The notes beneath the pieces are model-generated. The model had not been told where the DNA came from, searched no databases, and saw only the letters and a list, made by a program, of their open reading frames with translations. A program made the translations under genes and the position numbers. This document shows positions 17,272 to 25,232 of a DNA stretch of 64,000 nt, piece after piece. The stretch is from UBA5399 sp964464145 (lineage in GTDB: Bacteria > Bacillota > Clostridia > Christensenellales > Christensenellaceae): positions 1 through 64,000 of the forward strand of contig CAYXFB010000004.1 in assembly GCA_964464145.1 (NCBI GenBank), written 5' to 3'. Within the stretch, counting starts at the first letter, position 1, and each line of letters opens with the position of its first letter.

Positions 17272-18059
17272 TCGGAAAGCTCCTTAGAACGTCTTACGCA
17301 GGCCGACACGGCCTCGTCTATTATGCCGCGAACATCCCGCTCCTCGAATACCTTCATGGCCTCAAGCGTGGTTCCGCCCGGAGAGCATACGTCCTTTATG
17401 AGCTGCTGCGGCGTTTTTCCGGCCGATCTCAGCATGGCGCAGGCTCCCTCGAAGGTCTTTACGGCAAGCTCCTGCGCCGTCTTTCTATCCAGCCCGTTCG
17501 CCTCGCCCGCCGCGGCCACCGCGTCTATGAAAAGATATACGTAGGCAGGCCCGCTGCCCGAAACACCTGTTACGGCGTCCATATCATGAGCGCGCACCTC
17601 GGCCAGCATGCCAAGCCCGCCCAGTATTCCGTAAACGAAGCTTTTCTCGTCCGCCGTGAGGTCGTTTGGCGTTTGTATGCTTATCGCGCCCATTCCCAGC
17701 ATCATGGGCGTGTTGGGCATTATGCGCATCACCCTTGTGCCCTCGGGCAGCATGGCGGCTATTTTTTCCGCCTTAACGCCCGCCGCAATGGATATCACCG
17801 CCCTGCCCGTCTCTTTTATCTCGCGGCAGGCAGCCTCCACAATGTTTGGCTTTACGCATAAAAAAATCACCTGCGCGCGCTCCGCCAGTTCGCTTATGGA
17901 GGCGCATACGTTCACGTCTCCCATCGCCGCGCACTTTTCCGCGTCTATATCGTACACGAAAATATCCGCCGCCGGCAGCGTTTTTTGATTTTGAATACCC
18001 TTTATTATTGCCGAGGCCATATTGCCGCAGCCTACGAATCCCGTTTTAAATGTAGCCAT
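17268..18059 (-). CDS. proC: Pyrroline-5-carboxylate reductase
   Basis: Last step of proline synthesis: NAD(P)H reduction of 1-pyrroline-5-carboxylate. The 263 residues start with the Rossmann motif GFVGCGNMASAI, contain SIAAGVKAEKI and IMPNTPMM, and end with the proC signature region GVSGSGPAYVYLFIDA and DVCSPGGTTLEAMKVFE. First gene of a two-gene operon with rnhA. Confidence 0.96.
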   Translation of the reverse strand: MATFKTGFVGCGNMASAIIKGIQNQKTLPAADIFVYDIDAEKCAAMGDVNVCASISELAERAQVIFLCVKPNIVEAACREIKETGRAVISIAAGVKAEKIAAMLPEGTRVMRIMPNTPMMLGMGAISIQTPNDLTADEKSFVYGILGGLGMLAEVRAHDMDAVTGVSGSGPAYVYLFIDAVAAAGEANGLDRKTAQELAVKTFEGACAMLRSAGKTPQQLIKDVCSPGGTTLEAMKVFEERDVRGIIDEAVSACVRRSKELSE

Positions 18060-18140
18060 TTTTTGCTCTGTATCCCCTCTTTGCGTTCATATTTTTATTA
18101 TAACTCAAATGCGTATTATATAAAAGTCGCTATTTTTACT

Positions 18141-18160
18141 ATGTTGCGTTTAGTCAACAT
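18141..18160. promoter_or_regulatory. Inverted repeat in the divergent proC / GAF-HD-GYP promoter region
   Basis: ATGTTG, eight bases, CAACAT lies between the two divergent genes. A TATAAT at 18236-18241 is the likely -10 for the plus-strand signalling operon; its -35 is poor, so it may depend on an activator. The dyad has only six-base arms and is a weak candidate operator. Confidence 0.3.
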
Positions 18161-18281
18161 TTTAAAAAAAACATCGTATTTGAGCTCGAAAAATATACCG
18201 ATGATTGTTTACTTTTAACTGATTTATGTTATATTTATAATAGGATTAAATTGGGGTCAAAAGTGTACATTGGAGGCAGCT

Positions 18282-19460
18282 ATGAGTGTAAATATAGATG
18301 TTGAGCGGATCCTCAACATTGGTATTATGCTTAGTTCAGAGCGTAATACGGAAAAATTGCTTGATATTATATTAACTGAGATAAGAAGAATAACGCACGC
18401 TGACGCGGGCACTATTTATTTGCTATATAAGGATATGCTGTATTTTAAGATAATACAAAACGAAACCATGCATACCTTTGTCGTGGACGGCAGCGAATGG
18501 GCGCCTGTTCCGCTTGCGCCGGAAAATGTGTGCGCATACGCGGCTATTAAAAAAAGGATAGTGAATATTCCCGACGTATACAACAGCGAGGAGTTTGATT
18601 TCACCGGACCAAAGCGCTATGACCGCGTTACGGGTTACCGTACAAAATCTATGCTGGTGGTTCCTCTTATAAATATAGAGGATGAGATCATAGGCGTGGT
18701 ACAGCTCATAAATGCGCAGGATGAAAACAATGAGATAATACCCTTCGGCGAGGAATATATCCCCGTGGTACATTCACTCGCCTCTCAGTCCGCCATCACG
18801 CTGTCCAACGTGCAGTTTTTGAAGGAGATAAACGATCTGTTTTATTCCTTTGTGAAGGTTATGACCTCGGCAATAGATGCGCGCAGCCCCTACAATACCC
18901 ACCACACCTGCAATTTGGTGGATCTGCTCAGAAAATTTTTGCCCTTTGTGAACAAGATGTACAAGGAGGGCAAGTGCGATCAATTTTTCGACGCCGACCG
19001 CGAGGAACAGATATGCATGGCGGCCTGGCTGCACGATGTGGGTAAAATAACCACGCCGGTTGAAATAATAAACAAACCGGGTAGGCTCACGCCCGAGGAG
19101 CGCGTTATAATGAATGAACACGCCGTGAAAACGGAAGAGTTTTTGCAAAATATAAAGTTTAGCAGGCAGTTTAAAAATGTGCCGCAATACGCGGGCATGC
19201 ACCACGAATTTTTGGACGGATCGGGCTACCCGCACAAGCTGCGCGGCGAGGAAATACCCTATGAAGCACAGCTTCTTACCGTGCTGGATATATTCGAAGC
19301 CATGACGGCGAACGACCGGCCATACAAACGCGCGCTCACAATAGAGGAATCAATGAGCGAGCTACGCAAGATGGCGGAAGCCGGCAAGCTGAACGGCGAG
19401 ATCGTGGAGCTATTGGCAGCGAGCGATATTTGGGAGTCGCATGAAAAAGTATGTTATTAA
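18282..19460 (+). CDS. GAF domain-HD-GYP domain protein (predicted c-di-GMP phosphodiesterase)
   Basis: A 392-residue soluble signalling protein. An N-terminal GAF sensor domain (about 12-175) is followed by an HD-GYP domain (about 190-390). The metal-binding HD lies in WLHDVGKI, with a downstream EHAVKTEEF histidine, HHEFLDGSGYP and the GYP triad. HD-GYP proteins hydrolyse cyclic di-GMP; that this one does is inferred from intact motifs. The GAF ligand is unknown. GGAGG at 18272-18276 sets ATG 18282. Its end overlaps the cyclase gene by 20 bases, so cyclic di-GMP breakdown and cyclic nucleotide synthesis are co-expressed. Confidence 0.9.
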   Translation: MSVNIDVERILNIGIMLSSERNTEKLLDIILTEIRRITHADAGTIYLLYKDMLYFKIIQNETMHTFVVDGSEWAPVPLAPENVCAYAAIKKRIVNIPDVYNSEEFDFTGPKRYDRVTGYRTKSMLVVPLINIEDEIIGVVQLINAQDENNEIIPFGEEYIPVVHSLASQSAITLSNVQFLKEINDLFYSFVKVMTSAIDARSPYNTHHTCNLVDLLRKFLPFVNKMYKEGKCDQFFDADREEQICMAAWLHDVGKITTPVEIINKPGRLTPEERVIMNEHAVKTEEFLQNIKFSRQFKNVPQYAGMHHEFLDGSGYPHKLRGEEIPYEAQLLTVLDIFEAMTANDRPYKRALTIEESMSELRKMAEAGKLNGEIVELLAASDIWESHEKVCY

Positions 19461-21234
19461 GCACGCGGCTATAGCTGCCGCCATATTTTTGGTATGCTAC
19501 CTTATTTTTACGGGCGGCGCTTTGCGAGCGCTGGATAATATGCTCGCAGACAGGCTGTATCAGTCTGCGCGGGCGATAGATAACGATATAAAGATAATTG
19601 CGATAGATGAAAAGACGCTGGACGCTCTCGGCCCCTTCGGCAGCTGGGACAGGCAGGTATACGCAGACCTAATAGATGCGCTTACGCAAAAGCAGGCCAC
19701 TCCCGCCGCCATAGGCTTCGATATAATGATGTTCGGCGAGATGACGGAAGAGGGAGACGCTGCATTTGCTGCAAAAGCGGAAAAACTGGGCAACGTTTGC
19801 GTGGCCTCTCACATAGTGTTTGGTCAGGAGCTGGCGCTTGGGCAGGATGGCGCCGCTTACCTAGACAATCTGAAGCCGCAGATGCTGGAGACCCCCTACC
19901 CCGCCCTGGACGCGGCAGCAGCTTCGGGCTTTGCGAATATGGGCGCTGATAGCGACGGCATAGTTCGAAAAAGTACGCTGAGCGCGGATTTTGAGGGCAA
20001 AACGCTGTATAACTTCGCGGTGACCTGCTACATGGCATACGCGGAGCGGCTGGGCATAGAGCCGGTAATGCCCGCTACTGACAGCTATGGCAGATGGTGT
20101 ATACCCTTCGCGGGATATCCGGGAGATTTTGAGGTGATCTCGCTGGTGGACGTGCTGAACGGAAGCGTTGACCCCCGCCTATTCGACGGCTGCATGGTGC
20201 TGGTGGGCGCGTACGCACCGGGCTTGCAGGACGCTTATTATGTGCCTATAGACAAGGCGGAGCAGATGTATGGCGTGGAGATACACGCCAACATAATACA
20301 GGCAATGCTGGAAGGTGTGTCCGCGCTCCCCGTAGACCCGCTCATGACCGCCTTTATATACAGCTTGGCGGCGGCGCTATTGTATCTGGCCTTCCGCCGC
20401 ATAAAAAGTGCATGGCTTTCCGCGCTGCTGCTGGCGGGCGTGGTGGCGGCAAATATATTGATCGGCATGTTGCTATACTGGAGCGGTTACGTAATAAATA
20501 TCGTGTATCTGCCCTTAGCAGCAATAGTTATATACATCGTTACGCTGGTGCTGGGCTATGTTCGCGAAAGCGCGCAGCGCAGGCGGGTGACAAACGCTTT
20601 TAAAAAGTATGTCGCGCCGCAGGTGGTGGAGGAAATAGTAAAAGAGGGCCACTATGACATAGAGCTTGGAGGCGAAAACAAGGATATAGCCGTTATGTTT
20701 GTGGATATACGTGGCTTCACGCCCATGTCCGAGAGATTGCGGCCGGAAGAGGTGGTGGAGGTGCTGAATTCCTACCTCAACCTCACGACGGAGGCTATAT
20801 TCAAAAACGGCGGTACGCTGGACAAATTTATAGGCGACGCCACGATGGCGGTATTCAACGCCCCCTTCACTTTGGAAGATTACGTTTTGAAAGCGGCGCA
20901 GACGGCGCTTGACATAGTTTCCGGAGCGGGAGAGCTGGCCGAGCGGCTCTATAAAAGCCACGGCGAGCGCGTGGCCTTCGGCATAGGCCTCAATTGCGGC
21001 GAGGCCATAGTGGGAAATATAGGCTGCAAGATACGCATGGACTACACGGCCATAGGCGACACGGTGAACACCGCCGCCCGCCTCGAAAGCAAGGCCGCCC
21101 CCTCGCAGATACTCATGAGCGAGGCATTCTACAGCGTTATAAAGGAACGTGTGCTGGCAAAGGAAGTGGGCGTGCTGCCTCTAAAGGGAAAGAGCTGTGA
21201 AATATTGATTTATGAATTGTTAGGGTTGAGGTAG
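19441..21234 (+). CDS. CHASE2 domain class III adenylate/guanylate cyclase
   Basis: A 597-residue membrane receptor-cyclase. One N-terminal membrane segment (about 7-26) leads to an extracytoplasmic CHASE2 sensor (about 30-285). Hydrophobic segments at about 300-375 form the remaining membrane anchor, and a class III cyclase domain (about 410-597) is cytoplasmic. Metal-binding Asp residues lie in VMFVDIRGF and KFIGDATMAVF, and the transition-state Asn/Arg pair in TVNTAARLES. Lys in LDKFIGD and Thr in YTAIGD match the adenine-selecting pattern, so cAMP is the likelier product. A GGGAG precedes the ATG. The CHASE2 ligand is unknown. Confidence 0.9.
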   Translation: MKKYVIKHAAIAAAIFLVCYLIFTGGALRALDNMLADRLYQSARAIDNDIKIIAIDEKTLDALGPFGSWDRQVYADLIDALTQKQATPAAIGFDIMMFGEMTEEGDAAFAAKAEKLGNVCVASHIVFGQELALGQDGAAYLDNLKPQMLETPYPALDAAAASGFANMGADSDGIVRKSTLSADFEGKTLYNFAVTCYMAYAERLGIEPVMPATDSYGRWCIPFAGYPGDFEVISLVDVLNGSVDPRLFDGCMVLVGAYAPGLQDAYYVPIDKAEQMYGVEIHANIIQAMLEGVSALPVDPLMTAFIYSLAAALLYLAFRRIKSAWLSALLLAGVVAANILIGMLLYWSGYVINIVYLPLAAIVIYIVTLVLGYVRESAQRRRVTNAFKKYVAPQVVEEIVKEGHYDIELGGENKDIAVMFVDIRGFTPMSERLRPEEVVEVLNSYLNLTTEAIFKNGGTLDKFIGDATMAVFNAPFTLEDYVLKAAQTALDIVSGAGELAERLYKSHGERVAFGIGLNCGEAIVGNIGCKIRMDYTAIGDTVNTAARLESKAAPSQILMSEAFYSVIKERVLAKEVGVLPLKGKSCEILIYELLGLR

Positions 21235-21235
21235 T

Positions 21236-22012
21236 ATGAGTAGATTTATGATGGTGCCCTGCCTCGGAGACATTGCGGGCAGCGCGAAAATGGCGGAAAA
21301 ATACGGCTGCGCTTTCGAATACGGAGATTTCGTTTTGGGTGCGCTGCTGGATGACGCGACCGAGCTAAAGGAGCTTATGCAAAGGGCGACGCTGCTGCCC
21401 AACGCGGAAAAATCTATAGTGCACGGCGCTTTTTTCGATGTCACCATATTCAGCTCCGATCCGCGCATACGCGAGGTAAGCGCGCTGAGGGTGCGTCAGA
21501 GCCTTGATGTCGCGCGGTGTCTGGGTGCAAGGGGCGTGGTTTTTCACACGAACTACATACCCACCTTTCGAGTAAAGTCCTATATGGACGCCTGGGTGGA
21601 TGTGAACCGCGATTTTTGGATAGAACTCATGGAGGAATATCCCGAAGTGGATATATACATGGAAAACATGTTCGATCTGGAGCCGGAGCTGCTGCTGCGG
21701 CTTGCCGAGCAGCTGGGCGGATACCAAAACTTTGGGGTGTGCCTAGACGTTGCGCACGCGCACCTATCCACCGTTCCCATAGAGCGATGGATAGCCGCAC
21801 TGGCTCCGCATATAAAGCATATGCACATGAACGACAACGACGGCATAGCGGACAGCCATATGCCGCTGGGTGAAGGAACGATATATATGGATGGTATCTT
21901 TAGAGCGTTGGAGGAGCACGGCGTGCTCTCCCCCACCATACTCATAGAGGTTTCGGGCTTGGCCGAACAGCAGCGGTGTTTTGATTATTTGGAACGCAAG
22001 GGCATTATATAG
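21236..22012 (+). CDS. Xylose isomerase-like TIM-barrel protein
   Basis: A 258-residue member of the sugar phosphate isomerase/epimerase and AP endonuclease 2 superfamily. Visible metal-site positions are the His in VVFHTNY, Glu in YMENMFDL, Asp/His in CLDVAHAH, His in HMHMND and Glu in LIEVSG. The substrate cannot be told: members include endonuclease IV, sugar epimerases and hydroxypyruvate isomerase. It lies one base after the cyclase stop and 11 bases before the FecR gene, so it is an integral member of the signalling operon. Its role there is unexplained. Confidence 0.75.
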   Translation: MSRFMMVPCLGDIAGSAKMAEKYGCAFEYGDFVLGALLDDATELKELMQRATLLPNAEKSIVHGAFFDVTIFSSDPRIREVSALRVRQSLDVARCLGARGVVFHTNYIPTFRVKSYMDAWVDVNRDFWIELMEEYPEVDIYMENMFDLEPELLLRLAEQLGGYQNFGVCLDVAHAHLSTVPIERWIAALAPHIKHMHMNDNDGIADSHMPLGEGTIYMDGIFRALEEHGVLSPTILIEVSGLAEQQRCFDYLERKGII

Positions 22013-22023
22013 GAGATAGTAAA

Positions 22024-24120
22024 ATGAAACGATTTTTAGTTATAATAATGGCGGCAATGGTGCTTTGTGTGGCGGCGTGCTCACCGGCGGCGCAGCAGGC
22101 CGCGAATACGGCGGCTGATACGGAGAGCTCTGCGGCTGCGGAAAATTCGGCGGAGCCTGTAGAGGGCGAGCTCATGGCTCTTTCGGAGACTCCCCTGCCC
22201 GCTTCTGAGGGCGAGAATATAGACGATGCGTCCGCCAGAATAATAAGCGTATACGAAATAAACGGCGGCGCCACAGTCACCCGTGAAAAGAAGGGCGACA
22301 TAGAGGCCTTCGCCGATATGAAGCTGCAAAATGGAGACAAGCTGGCCGTGGCTTCGGGCGGCACGCTAACGCTGCGGCTGGATGAGGATAAATTTGTAAC
22401 GCTGGACGAGGAAACCAGCATAGAGCTTAACGCCACGGGTACGGACAGAAGCAGCCAGACCGATATAAAGTTGATTTCCGGCACCGTGCTTTCAAACATA
22501 ACGGCAAAGCTGGGCGACGATTCCGTATACGATGTTTCCACGCCCAAATCCACTATGTCTGTGCGCGGCACGGTTTTTTCCGTAAGCTATATACCTGGCG
22601 AAAATGATGAGGGCACCGTTACTGTAAGCGTTTTTGACGGCGCGGTAAACGTGCAGCCGCTCACGAGCGACGGCAGCAAGACAGAGGAATCGGCACTTAT
22701 AACGACGGGTCAGAGCGCCGTTGTTACGGAAAACGTTCAAAAGGGCGTAATCGCCTCCAGCAACGAGCCTTTGGATGTGCAAAAGCTGCCGCCGGCCATC
22801 GTGGACACGGTTATAAAAATCGCGCAGGACAGGCCGGATACAATAAAAAATGAAATCGCGGACAATCTTAATAAATTTAAGGAAAACGACTATCAGGCGG
22901 AACCTACTCCCGCACCCACGGCCGCTCCTACAACGGTGGCGCAAAATGGCGGTGGAAATACGCGGACGGGCATTGTTTCAACGCCCGCTCCTGCGGCGGA
23001 ACCTACGCCCGCCCCCGTTGCGGAGCCTACGCATGCCCCGGCACCTGCCGCATCCACTCCAACGCCCATGTCCTCGCCCTCAAGCGAGCCGACTCCCAGC
23101 GCGTCGCCCTCGCCCGCACCCTCGGCAACTGCCACTCCCTCGAGTGAGCCTAAGCCCAAGCCAACCCCAACGACCACGCCCATACCATCGCCAACGGCCA
23201 CGCCCATACCATCGTCAACCCCAACGGCAACGGTAACGCCGACACCCACGCCCACCGCTTTGCCCTCTCCCACGCCCACGGCTATGCCCGAGCCCAATCC
23301 GGGTCCGGTTCCAACCTTTGTGCCAGATCCAGTGCCTACAGCAACGCCCGTGCCCACGCCCGTGCCGGTTATGGCATATGTGAACGGCGTTCCCTACGCT
23401 TCGTTGAGCGACGCTATAAATGCGGCAAATTCGGGAGGTGCGGCCACGGCGATATCTGTCGTACGCAACGCGATGCTGAGTGGTAGTATTTACATTGGTT
23501 CTAACGTTTCACTGGATATGCAGAGCAATATGCTAGTAGTGTCACCAAATTGCAGCATCAATCTTCAAGGAAGCTTAAACATAAAGCACTCTCTGCGCGG
23601 CGGACTGGATATGGGAGAGGGCTCGGAAATAAATGTGAAAAGCGGCGCAGCATTAAAAATGGAGGGTATCCCACTGATCTCGAATGATTCGCTTGTCTCC
23701 ACATTCACTCTTTCCAGTGGGGCGCAAATAACACTCACAGACAACAAAATGATGCTGTATGGACACATAAACCTAAACAACGGAAAAACATTCGATTATT
23801 TTGCGCTCAATAACTCGTTTAATCCCATTATGACAATAATGGGAGGTTCATCTTTAGACGTGGGTGGTCTATTGATTATTGGCAGCGAACTTGATATATA
23901 CCCGGGTGGCTCCATATCTGCATCTAACGGTGGGCAGATATCGCCAGCGGACGGGAGCAGCCTTTATTTGGGAAACGGCTGCACCATAAGCACGCTGGGC
24001 AATATTGAAGGCTTTGATACAAGTAATTTTGGACCCGTAATTGTTGCTGAGGGAGGCAACGTTGTGCCGGGTCGATATATATTCAACATGAGCCAATCTA
24101 TGTGGAAACTACAAGGCTGA
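22024..24120 (+). CDS. FecR-domain lipoprotein with Pro/Thr-rich stalk and beta-helix-like C-terminus
   Basis: A 698-residue surface lipoprotein. A signal peptide ends in the lipobox VAAC (Cys20). A FecR domain (about 75-235; STPKSTMSVRGTVFSVSY is its core) follows. Next comes an extended stalk of Pro/Thr/Ser/Ala repeats (about 294-450), probably crossing the cell wall. A C-terminal region (about 455-698) of short Gly/Asn-rich strands suggests a parallel beta-helix. FecR domains co-occur with CHASE2 cyclases in several phyla, and here the two are in one operon, so the lipoprotein may be an outside partner of the receptor. That link is inference. GGAGA precedes the ATG. Confidence 0.8.
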   Translation: MKRFLVIIMAAMVLCVAACSPAAQQAANTAADTESSAAAENSAEPVEGELMALSETPLPASEGENIDDASARIISVYEINGGATVTREKKGDIEAFADMKLQNGDKLAVASGGTLTLRLDEDKFVTLDEETSIELNATGTDRSSQTDIKLISGTVLSNITAKLGDDSVYDVSTPKSTMSVRGTVFSVSYIPGENDEGTVTVSVFDGAVNVQPLTSDGSKTEESALITTGQSAVVTENVQKGVIASSNEPLDVQKLPPAIVDTVIKIAQDRPDTIKNEIADNLNKFKENDYQAEPTPAPTAAPTTVAQNGGGNTRTGIVSTPAPAAEPTPAPVAEPTHAPAPAASTPTPMSSPSSEPTPSASPSPAPSATATPSSEPKPKPTPTTTPIPSPTATPIPSSTPTATVTPTPTPTALPSPTPTAMPEPNPGPVPTFVPDPVPTATPVPTPVPVMAYVNGVPYASLSDAINAANSGGAATAISVVRNAMLSGSIYIGSNVSLDMQSNMLVVSPNCSINLQGSLNIKHSLRGGLDMGEGSEINVKSGAALKMEGIPLISNDSLVSTFTLSSGAQITLTDNKMMLYGHINLNNGKTFDYFALNNSFNPIMTIMGGSSLDVGGLLIIGSELDIYPGGSISASNGGQISPADGSSLYLGNGCTISTLGNIEGFDTSNFGPVIVAEGGNVVPGRYIFNMSQSMWKLQG

Positions 24121-24161
24121 AGCGGATTTCGGTTTTCTATGAAAAAATTACCGTATAGGTG

Positions 24162-24187
24162 TTTCATTACGTGAAATATTGTTTCAC
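24162..24187. promoter_or_regulatory. Candidate RpiR operator upstream of the rpiR promoter
   Basis: Three half-sites at 10-base intervals: TTTCA (24162), TGAAA (24172), TTTCA (24182). The better dyad is GTGAAA-TATTG-TTTCAC at 24171-24187. It ends seven bases before the -35 box. Similar dyads lie near the aldolase and PfkB promoters. Confidence 0.55.
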
Positions 24188-24194
24188 AACGCGG

Positions 24195-24223
24195 TTGACA
24201 GACGCTATTCTATGATATATCAT
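24195..24223 (+). promoter_or_regulatory. Promoter of the RpiR-family regulator
   Basis: -35 TTGACA (24195-24200), 17-base spacer, -10 TATCAT (24218-24223), followed by the rpiR start 32 bases downstream. Confidence 0.75.
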
Positions 24224-24255
24224 TAAATTTGTATAAATAGAAAAGGGTATTTTTT

Positions 24256-25113
24256 ATGGAAGCTGAAAAGAATGTAATAGACAATATTAGGGAATATCAC
24301 GATTTACTTTTTTCCGCAGAAAAAAAGGTTGCCGATTATATATTGAAACATACACATAAGGTGCTCATGATGAACGTTTCAAAGCTGGCGGGCGCAAGCG
24401 GCGTAAGCGACGCCACGGTGGTACGCATGTGCAAGCACCTAGGCTACAAGGGCTACAACGAAATGCGCCTGCTGCTCTCGCGCGATATGGGCAAAAAGGA
24501 CATGGAGTTTGACAGCAAAGCCCCTATAGACTCCGTTCAAATGCTTTTCAGGCGGCTGGCGCACAATATATCATCCCTCGCGAAAAACACCGATATATCC
24601 ACCTATCTTGAGTGTGTGAACATACTCAAGGCAAGCAACACGGTCTATATATTGGCGGCGGGCAACACCTCTCCGTTGGCGATGGAATTTGGCTTCAGGC
24701 TGGAGCGCTTCAAGATACGCGCGATATACTCCACCGTGCCCGAATATTCCATAAACCACCTGAGCCTAGGCGGCAAGGACGATACGCTGCTGGTCATATC
24801 CCGCTCGGGAACCTCGCGGCACATAGTTCACGCGATAGAGTTTGCGCATGAGATGCGCATGAAGATAATAGCCATAACGGCAGACAAGGAATCTCCCCTC
24901 ACCAAGCTGGCCACACACATTCTCTTTTCCACTACGAACAAGAATATATTCAAAGAGCCCGACCCAAACAACCATTTGTGCGAAATGGCCGTGTGTGACG
25001 CGCTGCTGTATTTCATAAAAAACGGCGAGGCATTCCAAAAGGACGCCAACGATACTGACAGCTACAAGCACAACGAGGAAATGGAAATACTATTGTCAGA
25101 GTTCCAGCTATAA
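24256..25113 (+). CDS. MurR/RpiR family transcriptional regulator
   Basis: A 285-residue DNA-binding regulator with an N-terminal helix-turn-helix of the RpiR type (about 1-80; VSKLAGASGVSDATVVRMCKHLG is the recognition region) and a C-terminal SIS sugar-phosphate-binding domain (about 110-250; LAAGNTSPLAMEF and VISRSGTSRH are the phosphate-binding loops). It faces the sugar ABC transporter operon and probably controls it, with a sugar phosphate as effector. AAAAGGG precedes the start. The dyads at 24162-24187 suggest autoregulation. Confidence 0.9.
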   Translation: MEAEKNVIDNIREYHDLLFSAEKKVADYILKHTHKVLMMNVSKLAGASGVSDATVVRMCKHLGYKGYNEMRLLLSRDMGKKDMEFDSKAPIDSVQMLFRRLAHNISSLAKNTDISTYLECVNILKASNTVYILAAGNTSPLAMEFGFRLERFKIRAIYSTVPEYSINHLSLGGKDDTLLVISRSGTSRHIVHAIEFAHEMRMKIIAITADKESPLTKLATHILFSTTNKNIFKEPDPNNHLCEMAVCDALLYFIKNGEAFQKDANDTDSYKHNEEMEILLSEFQL

Positions 25114-25127
25114 TTTTTGATTATTAT

Positions 25128-25151
25128 AAAGCGCCGCAGAGCGCTTTTTTT
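25128..25151 (+). terminator. Terminator of rpiR
   Basis: AAAGCGC, a six-base loop and GCGCTTT running into a T tract, 14 bases past the rpiR stop. Confidence 0.85.
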
Positions 25152-25157
25152 GTATGC

Positions 25158-25193
25158 AAAGCAAAACGGACGCCGGAGCGCCCGCCTTGCTTT
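25158..25193 (-). terminator. Hairpin at the end of the sugar ABC operon
   Basis: A 16-base stem read on the minus strand (AAAGCAAGGCGGGCGC / GCGTCCGTTTTGCTTT, three G-U pairs) with loop TCCG. The T tract is weak. A second hairpin, TGTTTCAAA / TTTGAAACA, lies at 25202-25229 just after the stop codon. Together they would end or stabilise the transcript. Confidence 0.55.
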
Positions 25194-25232
25194 TGTGTTA
25201 ATGTTTCAAAGGCAGATTGTTTTGAAACAAAC

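Noticed and set aside
22893..23357. Minus-strand open frame with Gly-Val repeats opposite the Pro/Thr stalk
   Set aside because: It is the reverse reading of CCN/ACN codon repeats; it has no start site and no homology pattern.
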